DNA from: Pedobacter petrophilus
GTDB lineage: Bacteria; Bacteroidota; Bacteroidia; Sphingobacteriales; Sphingobacteriaceae
DNA length: 64,000 nucleotides
Direction: 5' to 3'
Assembly (NCBI RefSeq): GCF_009674725.1
Contig: NZ_WKKH01000011.1
Location: 62,001 to 126,000 of the forward strand
Shown: in pieces, positions 8,600 to 16,332 of the stretch
Position numbering within the stretch: position 1 is the stretch's first letter
Layout of the letters: the number at the start of each line of letters is the position of its first letter
Position numbers and translations under genes: made by a program
Notes under the pieces: model-generated
What the model was told of the DNA's origin: nothing
The model's database searches: none
What the model saw: the letters and a program-made list of their open reading frames with translations, nothing else

Positions 8600-10929
8600 T
8601 ATAGAAACAAATCATCATTCGAACTGCTAAATATCAGGCTTACGGAAACCCCTCGGTCACTTTTCATCTTCAATACACTATCAATCTGGCTGCTTAAGCC
8701 TTTCATTAAAATTAAACCAAGTGTATTGCTTTGCTCGTAATCAAAATCAGGCGGAAGCCCTACACCATTATCTTTTATTATCAGTTCGTAATGGTCTTCC
8801 TGCTGCTCTTTCAAACTAATTTCAACTTTGCCACCGGCCCGATCTGGAAAGGCATATTTATAGACATTGGTAACGGCTTCATTGATGATCAGTCCTAACG
8901 GCACCGCTTTTGAAATGTCTAGTTCCAGGTTCAGGATCGCCAGATCAAAACTGATTTTCTTTCCACCGCTCATGCTGTCTTTCAGGTATTCTATCAATTC
9001 TACAATATAAGGCTGGATATTAATCGTGGCTAAATTTTCATTCTGGTAGAGCTTCTGGTGAATTAATGCAATGCTCTTCAGCCGATGCTGGCTTTCTTTG
9101 ATGGCCTCTATTGCTGATAAATCTTCCAGGTAATAACTTTGGCTATTGAGCAGACTCATTGTTAATTGCAGGTTGTTTTTTACCCGGTGATGCACTTCTT
9201 TGATCAGACCTTCTTTTTCTTCAATCAGCTTATTTTTCTGCTGAATGTTTACTTCGAGTGCTGCATAAGCAATATCAATATCTGCTTTCTTTTTGATCAA
9301 AGTGTTATGGAGTTTCTTCTTTAAGCTGAATCTTCCATAAAGTAAAATCAATACCAGGCAAAGGAAAATCAAACCACCAATGGTAAAGTCTTTAATTAAC
9401 CTGGATCGGCTAAGTTCCTGACTTTGAAGCTGAGATTTCTTTCTAAGTAGCTCATTTTCATTTTCCTTTTGCGAAGCCTCAAACTCAATCTGCAACCGGT
9501 CAATCGTACTTAGGCTTTCCTGGCTAAGCATGGAATCTCTCAGCTGGTGAAAATTCTGTAAGTGGGTAATGGCTTCGGCAGGTTGATTGCTGGCAAGTTT
9601 TATTTTGTAAAGAATTTCATTTAACCTGATCTGCCTTGGTAAAGTCATGCTGATCTGATTTGCTCTCGCTTTTTCTGCGTATTGTAATGCAAGACTATAG
9701 TTTTGCTGTGCGAAGTAGCATTCGCTGATGGAGAAAAAAAGAGAGGTTTGAAATGGATTGGATAAAATATCTTTTTCAGATTGTTTGAGCAGCATGTTAA
9801 AGTACAGGTTTGCAAGTTTGTAATTTTTCAATGCGGTATAGCATTCTCCATAACCTAAATAAATAAAGTAATCGAAGGTTGCTTTATCAGGTACCTCACT
9901 CCAGGTTTTTTTCAGTAAAGCCAATGCTTTTTCTGGCTGACCAATCTTAATCATTTGTGTAGCGAGCATGTAGGCCGGGATGAACCGGTAGGGATCGGTC
10001 TTATCCGGGGTATTCAAAGTTTTGGTATACCATTCGATACTTTCTTTGGGTTTACCCATTGCTTCATAGGCGGCGGCGACACGGTTAAGATAAGTATCAA
10101 GCACTTCTTCACCGCTGGATTGTGCAATTTTTACACTTTGCAATGCCGCATTTAAGGCCTTACTCAGTTCTCCTTTTCGCTGATAAACGGCAGATAGCAG
10201 ATCATAGGCGGACGGAAGATCCGGAAGTTTATATTTTTTATCCAGGGCAATCACTTCAAAAAGCTCGGCAGTGGCCAGGTCGAATTTCTCCTCTTCCAGA
10301 TGGAAATCGGCCATGATTCTCAGGAGCAGGGCCTCCCGGTGTTTTTCGTTAAAAGAGCGGCCGACTTCTTTATAAAGAGCATGTGATTTGGCTGCACGAT
10401 TATAAAAGGTTTTGTTTCGGTAATCCTGAACGGTATCCGGAATGTTCATGAAATAAGAATACCAGGCGCTTGCCTCCAGGTGTTTATTTTTAATCTTCTG
10501 CGCAATGGAAATCGCCTGATCATAAATGGATACTTGTTGCGGCCGCATTTTTTTCTTGCTGTAGTACCGGCCATAAACCATGAGACTTCGAAACTCCCAG
10601 TAAGGTGATTTTAACTGCCTGCTTAGGTTAAGTGCCTTACTGAGATAAGCTAATGCCTTTGTTAAATTTTCAGGCTGATTATCTTGTTGATTGATAAAGT
10701 GATTGGCAATTTTAAGCTGGTACTTCACCCGGCTCGTATCTGATGCTGCTTTATATAACAACACACTTAAACGCTGCAAAGAATCTTCACCAGCTACCTG
10801 TTGGCTTTGCGCCGAACTGGTGTGGCTTAAGAGAATTAAAAAGAAAATTCCAGACCATAAAACGCCGGTGATCGTGTTTTGAACGCGACTGCGGTTTAAG
10901 GTTTTTGGAAGTACGTTATGTTGGGGCAT
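8599..10929 (-). CDS. TPR-containing HisKA_2 sensor histidine kinase (1)
   Basis: 776 aa. It has a signal/anchor segment (about 20-42), a periplasmic region of TPR-like helical repeats to about residue 490, one transmembrane helix (TIGGLIFLCLVLILLYG), a coiled coil, the HisKA_2 phospho-acceptor [11 protein letters not shown] and a C-terminal HATPase_c domain (LIINEAVTNVYKYAF as N box, KDNGVGLP as G1). Together these suggest an inner-membrane sensor reading an envelope signal through protein contacts. It overlaps the downstream response regulator by one base and starts 8 bp after the upstream activator gene, giving an operon 12614 to 6668. A related kinase is encoded at 19859. Confidence 0.88.
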   Translation of the reverse strand: MPQHNVLPKTLNRSRVQNTITGVLWSGIFFLILLSHTSSAQSQQVAGEDSLQRLSVLLYKAASDTSRVKYQLKIANHFINQQDNQPENLTKALAYLSKALNLSRQLKSPYWEFRSLMVYGRYYSKKKMRPQQVSIYDQAISIAQKIKNKHLEASAWYSYFMNIPDTVQDYRNKTFYNRAAKSHALYKEVGRSFNEKHREALLLRIMADFHLEEEKFDLATAELFEVIALDKKYKLPDLPSAYDLLSAVYQRKGELSKALNAALQSVKIAQSSGEEVLDTYLNRVAAAYEAMGKPKESIEWYTKTLNTPDKTDPYRFIPAYMLATQMIKIGQPEKALALLKKTWSEVPDKATFDYFIYLGYGECYTALKNYKLANLYFNMLLKQSEKDILSNPFQTSLFFSISECYFAQQNYSLALQYAEKARANQISMTLPRQIRLNEILYKIKLASNQPAEAITHLQNFHQLRDSMLSQESLSTIDRLQIEFEASQKENENELLRKKSQLQSQELSRSRLIKDFTIGGLIFLCLVLILLYGRFSLKKKLHNTLIKKKADIDIAYAALEVNIQQKNKLIEEKEGLIKEVHHRVKNNLQLTMSLLNSQSYYLEDLSAIEAIKESQHRLKSIALIHQKLYQNENLATINIQPYIVELIEYLKDSMSGGKKISFDLAILNLELDISKAVPLGLIINEAVTNVYKYAFPDRAGGKVEISLKEQQEDHYELIIKDNGVGLPPDFDYEQSNTLGLILMKGLSSQIDSVLKMKSDRGVSVSLIFSSSNDDLFL

Positions 10930-10937
10930 TTTAATTT

Positions 10938-12614
10938 TTATTTGTTTAAGATGTGTTCACGCCTGATTTTGAACTTCTTGATCTTAGAATTGAGTGTTGT
11001 AGCCGGAAGGTTGAGCATCTCCGCTGCACCGCCCAAACCAGATATTTTACCTTTGCATTGTACCAATACCGATAAAATATGATCCCGTTCATTTTCATGG
11101 ATGGTTTTAATTCTTTGCTCACCGCCATTATTAACCGAAGCGGTACGTTCCATTTTTGGTAAGGAAACCTGTTTCAGGATTTCCCCTTGATTCAGTAAAA
11201 TACTTCGCTCAATTAAATGTTCCAGTTCGCGGATATTTCCCGGCCAGGTATAAGCCATCAGTTTATTTAAGGCACTTTTAGCTATCGAAGTGACTAATCG
11301 TCCTGTTTTTTTTGAAATACGCCCGATGAAATGGGAGGCCAGGTGTGGAATATCATCTAAACGCTCCCGAAGTGGTGGTAGTGAAATCGGGAAAACGTTA
11401 AGTCTGTAATAAAGATCACTTCTAAAGTTTCCTTTTTCTACTTCTTTTAATAAATTTCGATTGGTAGCTGCTACAATTCTCACATTCGTTTTGATGACCT
11501 CGCTGCCACCAATGCGCTCAATTTCCTTTTCCTGGAGGGCACGCAGCAATTTCACCTGCAGGGCAAGGGAAAGTTCGCCAATTTCATCTAAAAATAGTGT
11601 CCCGTTATGTGCCAGTTCAAACTTTCCAATCCTTCGGTCTGTTGCACCGGTAAAGCTGCCCTTTTCATGTCCAAATAACTCACTCTCGGCTAAACTTGGC
11701 GGTAGTGTAGCACAATTGATTTTAACCATTAGCTGATGATGTCGGGGAGAAGCACTGTGGATTGCCCTAGCGATGAGTTCTTTCCCTGTTCCGGTTTCTC
11801 CCAGAACTAATACTGTAGTATCAGATGTGGCAACATGATCGATTAAGTGAAAAATAGCTTTTAACGAATCGCTTTGCCCGATAATTTCGGAATGGTTGTA
11901 TTGATGTTGAATTTGTTCCTGGAGGTAGCTGTTTTCATCTTCGAGTTTTTGTTTGTAAATGTTGATTTCTTCAAGCTGTTGCGCTATTTTATCATTGGCT
12001 ATAATATTTGATATCGCGACAGATATTTGTAAGGAGATGCCATGGAGTAAATCGAAATAAAGGTTCGATATTGAATGGGTGTTTTTAGTGTACAGGTAGA
12101 AGAACCCAATGCAGCCGGATCGATCGACCATTTTTAATCCGATCATTTCCCTGATGCCTTTGTTATGCCAGAAGCCCAGCCAGGCAGGTGCGTCATCCGA
12201 GGTTAAAACCTCTTCAACATTAAATACAATGGGTTTTTCGCTTGCAATCATTGCCCTGCACATGCCATCATCCAGTGTGTATTTCCTGGAAGCTTCGGGC
12301 GCAATCCCTGCGGTTTTTAGGAAATCTTCTTTCCGGTTGTAAATGAAAGGGCTATGTGTTTCCAGGTCGTCGTTAATTAAGCAAATGACGAAATCGTCAA
12401 ACTCAAATAATCGTTTCAGTTTCTGATCAATAACATCAAATAGATTGAGCTTATTGCGGATGGAAGCGATGGCGTTGCTTAAAGAGAGCAGGACTTTATT
12501 TTCCCTTTCTTTTTGTTCCAGCTTTTTTAACAGTACTGCAGCATCGTTTTCAATATATGTATCGGTGGATTTCGTCAGGTTTTTGGTAGTTACTAAATTG
12601 CCTTTGCTTTCCAT
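10938..12614 (-). CDS. GAF-AAA+-Fis sigma-54-dependent activator
   Basis: 558 aa. After an N-terminal coiled segment there is a GAF-like domain (about 40-205) in place of a receiver, so activity is probably set by a ligand or by another protein. A linker helix leads to the AAA+ domain (GETGTGKELIARAIH, GSFTGATDRRIGKFE, LFLDEIGELS) and a Fis-type HTH with TTLNSKIKKF. It is the first gene of the minus-strand signalling operon. A palindrome of the regulon type lies 57-70 bp ahead of the ATG but no convincing -24/-12 element was found there. Confidence 0.85.
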   Translation of the reverse strand: MESKGNLVTTKNLTKSTDTYIENDAAVLLKKLEQKERENKVLLSLSNAIASIRNKLNLFDVIDQKLKRLFEFDDFVICLINDDLETHSPFIYNRKEDFLKTAGIAPEASRKYTLDDGMCRAMIASEKPIVFNVEEVLTSDDAPAWLGFWHNKGIREMIGLKMVDRSGCIGFFYLYTKNTHSISNLYFDLLHGISLQISVAISNIIANDKIAQQLEEINIYKQKLEDENSYLQEQIQHQYNHSEIIGQSDSLKAIFHLIDHVATSDTTVLVLGETGTGKELIARAIHSASPRHHQLMVKINCATLPPSLAESELFGHEKGSFTGATDRRIGKFELAHNGTLFLDEIGELSLALQVKLLRALQEKEIERIGGSEVIKTNVRIVAATNRNLLKEVEKGNFRSDLYYRLNVFPISLPPLRERLDDIPHLASHFIGRISKKTGRLVTSIAKSALNKLMAYTWPGNIRELEHLIERSILLNQGEILKQVSLPKMERTASVNNGGEQRIKTIHENERDHILSVLVQCKGKISGLGGAAEMLNLPATTLNSKIKKFKIRREHILNK

Positions 12615-12670
12615 GCCGCTAAAGTAAGGTTTAAAACTTAAAATAATAATTTTTATGGTTAAAAACAGAT

Positions 12671-12684
12671 CACGATATTTCGTT
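12671..12684 (-). promoter_or_regulatory. Enhancer-type palindrome, copy c
   Basis: Minus-strand AACGAAATATCGTG. It shares the exact 11-mer ACGAAATATCG with the site ahead of the activator at 27831. No -24/-12 element is seen at the usual 56-57 bp distance, which would fall at the start codon, so it may act as an autoregulatory site. Confidence 0.4.
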
Positions 12685-12835
12685 ATAAATCTTATTTATG
12701 TACTGTATTACAGTTAATTATATAGTTTTTTTTATATTTATTTATACTAAAATATTTCGCTGTTTAAATGGTTAAATAATCAGGTTGACAGTTTTTTTGC
12801 AAATTTAAGTAGTACATTTTATCTGAACGCAAGGC

Positions 12836-13350
12836 TAAGATGTCTTTCAATTTCATAGATGTTAATTCTATCACAATTATGTTTAAATATCCCGCTCAAG
12901 AAGGTGTTCCCGCAGATTGAAATGGATCTCTATAGTTCCAAGCGTAAGTTCGTGTTAATGTACTACATGAATGCAATGGCTTAAATGTCTTTCAATTTCT
13001 TAGATGGTAATTCTCTTTCCTACTTATTTAATACCCGCGTAATAAGGTATTCCCGCAGATTTAAGAGGATATTAAAAAGCGTAAGTTATTCGCTTCGTAG
13101 GTCGAAATGGATTTGTATAGTCAAAATCACATGACCCTTACTAGCGCACTATTTATGAAGATGTAAGCTTAAATGGCCTTCAGTTCCTTAGATGGTAATT
13201 CTTTATCACAATTAATTTTAAATACGGGCTCAATAAGATGTTCCCACAGATTGAAATGGATCTGTATAGTTCCAAGCGCAAATTCGTATTAGTGTAGTAT
13301 ATGAACGTAATGGCTTCAATAGCCTTCAATTTTATATGGCAAACTTAATA
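12836..13350. repeat. Degenerate tandem repeat, units of about 145 bp
   Basis: Unit A spans 12836-12980 (145 bp), unit B 12981-13168 (188 bp, with an internal insertion), unit C 13169-13314 (146 bp), and a partial unit D follows to about 13350. A unit tail is visible before A (12809-12835). Shared blocks are the opening (ATGTCTTTCAATTTC type), GGTAATTCT, a block TTCCCGCAGATTGAAATGG, CTATAGTTCCAAGCG and a closing AATGGC. No reading frame is conserved between units. Confidence 0.75.
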
Positions 13351-13402
13351 CACTTATTAAAAACCAGCGCACCACTATCCAGCGACTCCATAAAATTCGT
13401 AA

Positions 13403-13455
13403 ATCAACGATATATGGTTAACGTAAATTCGTCAATAATACGTTAAATCGTTGAT
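13403..13455 (+). promoter_or_regulatory. Paired inverted half-sites including palindrome copy d
   Basis: ATCAACGAT (13403-13411) is mirrored by ATCGTTGAT (13447-13455), with a nested TTAACGT/ACGTTAA pair between them. The 14-bp site AACGATATATGGTT is at 13406-13419. The outer half-sites ATCAACG and CGTTGAT are offset by 46 bp, as at 6605/6651. Confidence 0.55.
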
Positions 13456-13473
13456 AGATAGTTTTTTGCCGGG

Positions 13474-13489
13474 TGGTATGTTTCTTGGA
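13474..13489 (+). promoter_or_regulatory. Sigma-54-like -24/-12 promoter of the 15-gene run
   Basis: TGGTAT-GTTTC-TTGGA: TGG and TTG are correctly spaced, but the usual C at -12 is G. The first G lies 56 bp beyond the palindrome. A start near 13500 leaves about 20 nt before the ATG at 13520, which excludes the longer in-frame start at 13451. Confidence 0.5.
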
Positions 13490-13519
13490 ATAAGGTGGGT
13501 AAATAAAATTATCTTAAAT

Positions 13520-14152
13520 ATGAAACCATCACCAGACTTATTATCCCCGGAAAATCATGCCTTAGTACTTATCGATTTTGAAGGACAAATGGCTTTCGCT
13601 ACCAAAAGCATTTCCATTACCGAGCTACGTACAAATGTTGCCATTGTTTGCGGCGCATCTAAAATCTTCAACGTACCTACAATCGTTACCACCGTAGCTG
13701 AAGAATCTTTTGCCGGACCTGTGTTTCCAGAGATCGAAGAATGCTATCCGCAGGCCACTTCAAACTATATCGACAGAACCTCCATGAATACCTGGGAAGA
13801 TGAGCCTGCTTACAAAGCCATTACCGGAACAGGAAAGAAAAAAATTGTATTAGCCGGACTGTGGACAGGCGTATGCATTGTAGGCCCTGCATTATCAGCA
13901 CTATCTGAAGGCTTCGATGTTTTCGTAATTACCGATGCCTGTGGCGACGTAAGTAATGAAGCACATGAAAGAGCTGTTCAGAGAATGGTGCATGCAGGTG
14001 TGAAGCCCGTTACCGCTGTTCAATATATCCTTGAATTACAAAGAGACTGGGCAAGAACAGAAACGTATGTTCCGGTAACCAACCTCATGAAAAAATATGG
14101 TGCAGGTTATGGAATCGGCATCCAATACGCGCATAAAATGGTAAAACATTAA
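13520..14152 (+). CDS. Isochorismatase-family (YcaC-like) hydrolase
   Basis: 210 aa, cytoplasmic. The cysteine-hydrolase fold is clear: catalytic Asp in VLIDFEGQ (about residue 21), and the Cys in LWTGVCIVGPALSA following the usual strand. Relatives without a siderophore context, such as YcaC, are hydrolases of unknown substrate. First gene of a long same-strand run and preceded by a sigma-54-like promoter, which together suggest a stress-inducible detoxification role rather than siderophore synthesis. Start at 13520 was chosen over 13451 because the extra 23 residues precede the predicted transcription start. Confidence 0.85.
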   Translation: MKPSPDLLSPENHALVLIDFEGQMAFATKSISITELRTNVAIVCGASKIFNVPTIVTTVAEESFAGPVFPEIEECYPQATSNYIDRTSMNTWEDEPAYKAITGTGKKKIVLAGLWTGVCIVGPALSALSEGFDVFVITDACGDVSNEAHERAVQRMVHAGVKPVTAVQYILELQRDWARTETYVPVTNLMKKYGAGYGIGIQYAHKMVKH

Positions 14153-14170
14153 TCGTCGTTTGCATTTAAA

Positions 14171-15550
14171 ATGAAAATTATTTATTCCTATCCGGCAATT
14201 ACAGCGGCTATTCTCCTTTGCTTCTTCGGAGCACAGGCATTTAGTCAGGGCATTAAATTAATGCGCTACGATGAGGATTACAGTAATTTAAAAGATTCGG
14301 GGAGGAACTTCTACAATAAACTAAAGTTCCTGCCACTTTCGGCCAACAGAAAAGTGTACTTCACCTTTGGTGGGGAGGCGAGAGCAGAATTCGGTGGAAA
14401 AATTAACGAAGACTGGATCAAAGATCAGGGATTTAATGATTCGTTTCTGCAGCGTTATTCCTTATACTCTGATTTAAATATCGGGCAGCGACTACGCTTG
14501 TTCGTGCAGGTAAACAGTGCCCTGGAAAATGGCAGTAAATACGGACCTGCACCCGTTGATGAAGATCAGCTTGCGGTTCAAAATTTATTTGCCGAATACA
14601 GAATACTGCTTAATGCCGACAATAAATTGGCTGTTCGGTTAGGAAGGCAGGAAATTAATTATGGCTCGGGCCGGTTAATTTCAGTGAGAGAAGGCACCAC
14701 CGTTCGACAATATTTTACAGGTGCCAAACTAATGTATGCCACCCCCCGGTTTGCATTAGATGCCTTCGTTTTAGCAGCTGATGAAGTTAATTTTGGCGTT
14801 TTTGATAATCGTCCCAGCCATCAGGCAAATCTTTGGGGGGCTTATTCCAATCTGAATATCGAAAGGGGCGGCAACTTCGATTTCTATTATTTGGGAATCA
14901 GAAGGGATAATGCAGAATTTGAAGAAGGTATCGGGAAGGAAATCCGACATACCATTGCTACACGGTATTGGAAAAGTGGTGGCGGTTTTACCTATAATCT
15001 GGAGGCTGCCTATCAATTTGGGAAATTCGGCAATGGAAATATAGACGCCTGGACAATGGCCATCGAATTAGGTTACCTGTTCGAGAAAGTAAAATTTAAG
15101 CCTTCAGTTAATTTGCGAAACGATTACATCTCGGGAGATAAAAAAGCGGGAGATGGAAATTTACAAACTTTCAATCCATTGTATCCAAAGGGTGGGTATT
15201 TCGGTTTTAACCCGCTGATTGGGCCATCAAATTTAATTGATTTGCATCCATACTTAACACTTACCCTTACCAATAAGTTAACGGCCCAGGCTGATGTGGT
15301 TTTAAACTGGCGATACTCCTTAAATGACGGGATCTATCGCCCGAGTGGAAACTTTAATACAGCTGGTTCGCTTTCCCATCACCGTTTTATCGGCACCACC
15401 TATCTACTCAGTGCAGATTATCAATTTAATAATAATCTTTCTTTTAGTCTTGGCGGCCAATACTTTAAGGTCGGCGAGTTTATCAAAGACATTATTCCGG
15501 TTTGGGATAATTCAAAGTTTTTTAACGCTCAGGTATCCTATAAATTTTAA
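14171..15550 (+). CDS. Outer-membrane porin, alginate-export family
   Basis: 459 aa with a signal peptide ending near AFSQG. The body is a series of amphipathic beta strands with aromatic girdles, including RLGRQEINYGSGRLIS, which I recognise as characteristic of the Alginate_exp (AlgE-like) beta-barrel family, and a terminal strand ending in Phe (AQVSYKF), typical of BAM substrates. It probably forms a substrate channel in the outer membrane; what passes through is not known. It lies 18 bp after the isochorismatase-like gene and in front of a secreted and an amidohydrolase gene, so it may import the compound that the cluster degrades. Confidence 0.8.
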   Translation: MKIIYSYPAITAAILLCFFGAQAFSQGIKLMRYDEDYSNLKDSGRNFYNKLKFLPLSANRKVYFTFGGEARAEFGGKINEDWIKDQGFNDSFLQRYSLYSDLNIGQRLRLFVQVNSALENGSKYGPAPVDEDQLAVQNLFAEYRILLNADNKLAVRLGRQEINYGSGRLISVREGTTVRQYFTGAKLMYATPRFALDAFVLAADEVNFGVFDNRPSHQANLWGAYSNLNIERGGNFDFYYLGIRRDNAEFEEGIGKEIRHTIATRYWKSGGGFTYNLEAAYQFGKFGNGNIDAWTMAIELGYLFEKVKFKPSVNLRNDYISGDKKAGDGNLQTFNPLYPKGGYFGFNPLIGPSNLIDLHPYLTLTLTNKLTAQADVVLNWRYSLNDGIYRPSGNFNTAGSLSHHRFIGTTYLLSADYQFNNNLSFSLGGQYFKVGEFIKDIIPVWDNSKFFNAQVSYKF

Positions 15551-15561
15551 TCCATAAGAAA

Positions 15562-16305
15562 ATGAAAAACAACTTTACTCCACAATCCCGGTTGGCCATC
15601 CAAAAGATTAAGATAGCCATGATAATGTTTTCTGTATTCCTTACCGGAACAGCAGCATTTGCACAGGCAACTACCGCAATAGGCACCACCAAAGTTTGGG
15701 GCACTGTAGATGGAATTGCGGTAGAAGGCGTAGTGCAGGGGCCATCTGCACAGGTGAGTGATCTGCAGGTAGCCTGTGTTTTCGAATATACAGAGGGCGA
15801 TATTTTTAATACTCCGCCAGCACTTCCAGCGGCTTTAAATGGCTTGGTTCACCTGGATCAGGACATGAAAGGCTTGCTTACCGAGATCCGCAAGAGTGGA
15901 AAGTTTCTCGGCCATGCCAATGAAACCTTATTAATTACCCCACCGAAAGGGAGCATTGGGGGCAAACGTTTACTGCTGATTGGCCTCGGTGACCGCAATA
16001 AATTCGCACCAGACCTGATGACTGGCATTGGCAGTGTGGCCATGCGGGAGGCATTAAAACTTGGCGTAACCAATTTCGCTTTTGCCAGCGATTTAAAAGA
16101 TGCCGGAATAGACTCACCAACCGCCTTGGTAGCTGGAAACGTTGTTAAAGGCATTTTCGAAGCTTACCGTGCACAACTTTGGTTAAAAGATAAGCAGCTT
16201 GCCACGGTAAAACCTATCTCTAAAGTAATTCTTCTGGCTGGTCCGGCATTTTTTACTACCGCAGGGGAAGGTATTCAGGAAGCGATCAGTGCCATTAAAA
16301 ACTAA
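15562..16305 (+). CDS. Secreted stand-alone M17 aminopeptidase N-terminal domain
   Basis: 247 aa. After a signal peptide (cleavage near AAFAQA) the sequence resembles the N-terminal macro-domain-like part of cytosol (leucyl) aminopeptidases: LLITPPKGSIGGKRLLLIGLGD and FAFASDLKDAG. The M17 catalytic domain with its metal ligands (normally NTDAEGR) is absent and is not encoded downstream. It is thus a periplasmic binding or regulatory domain rather than a peptidase. Placed between the porin and the amidohydrolase with short gaps. Confidence 0.7.
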   Translation: MKNNFTPQSRLAIQKIKIAMIMFSVFLTGTAAFAQATTAIGTTKVWGTVDGIAVEGVVQGPSAQVSDLQVACVFEYTEGDIFNTPPALPAALNGLVHLDQDMKGLLTEIRKSGKFLGHANETLLITPPKGSIGGKRLLLIGLGDRNKFAPDLMTGIGSVAMREALKLGVTNFAFASDLKDAGIDSPTALVAGNVVKGIFEAYRAQLWLKDKQLATVKPISKVILLAGPAFFTTAGEGIQEAISAIKN

Positions 16306-16332
16306 TATCAGTTGAACAACAATATAAAGACG

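Larger units (their letters stand above)
12615..13473. other. Gene-free stretch: AT-rich leader, then degenerate tandem repeats and upstream sites
   Basis: No convincing gene on either strand. Bases 12615-12800 are very AT-rich and contain the palindrome ahead of the 12614 operon. Bases 12809-13350 are occupied by a decayed tandem repeat, and 13400-13455 holds paired inverted half-sites ahead of the 15-gene run. Confidence 0.7.

Noticed and set aside
10938..12614. Reading the 10938 protein as a NtrC-type response regulator
   Set aside because: The N-terminus is GAF-like and has no receiver aspartate or lysine.
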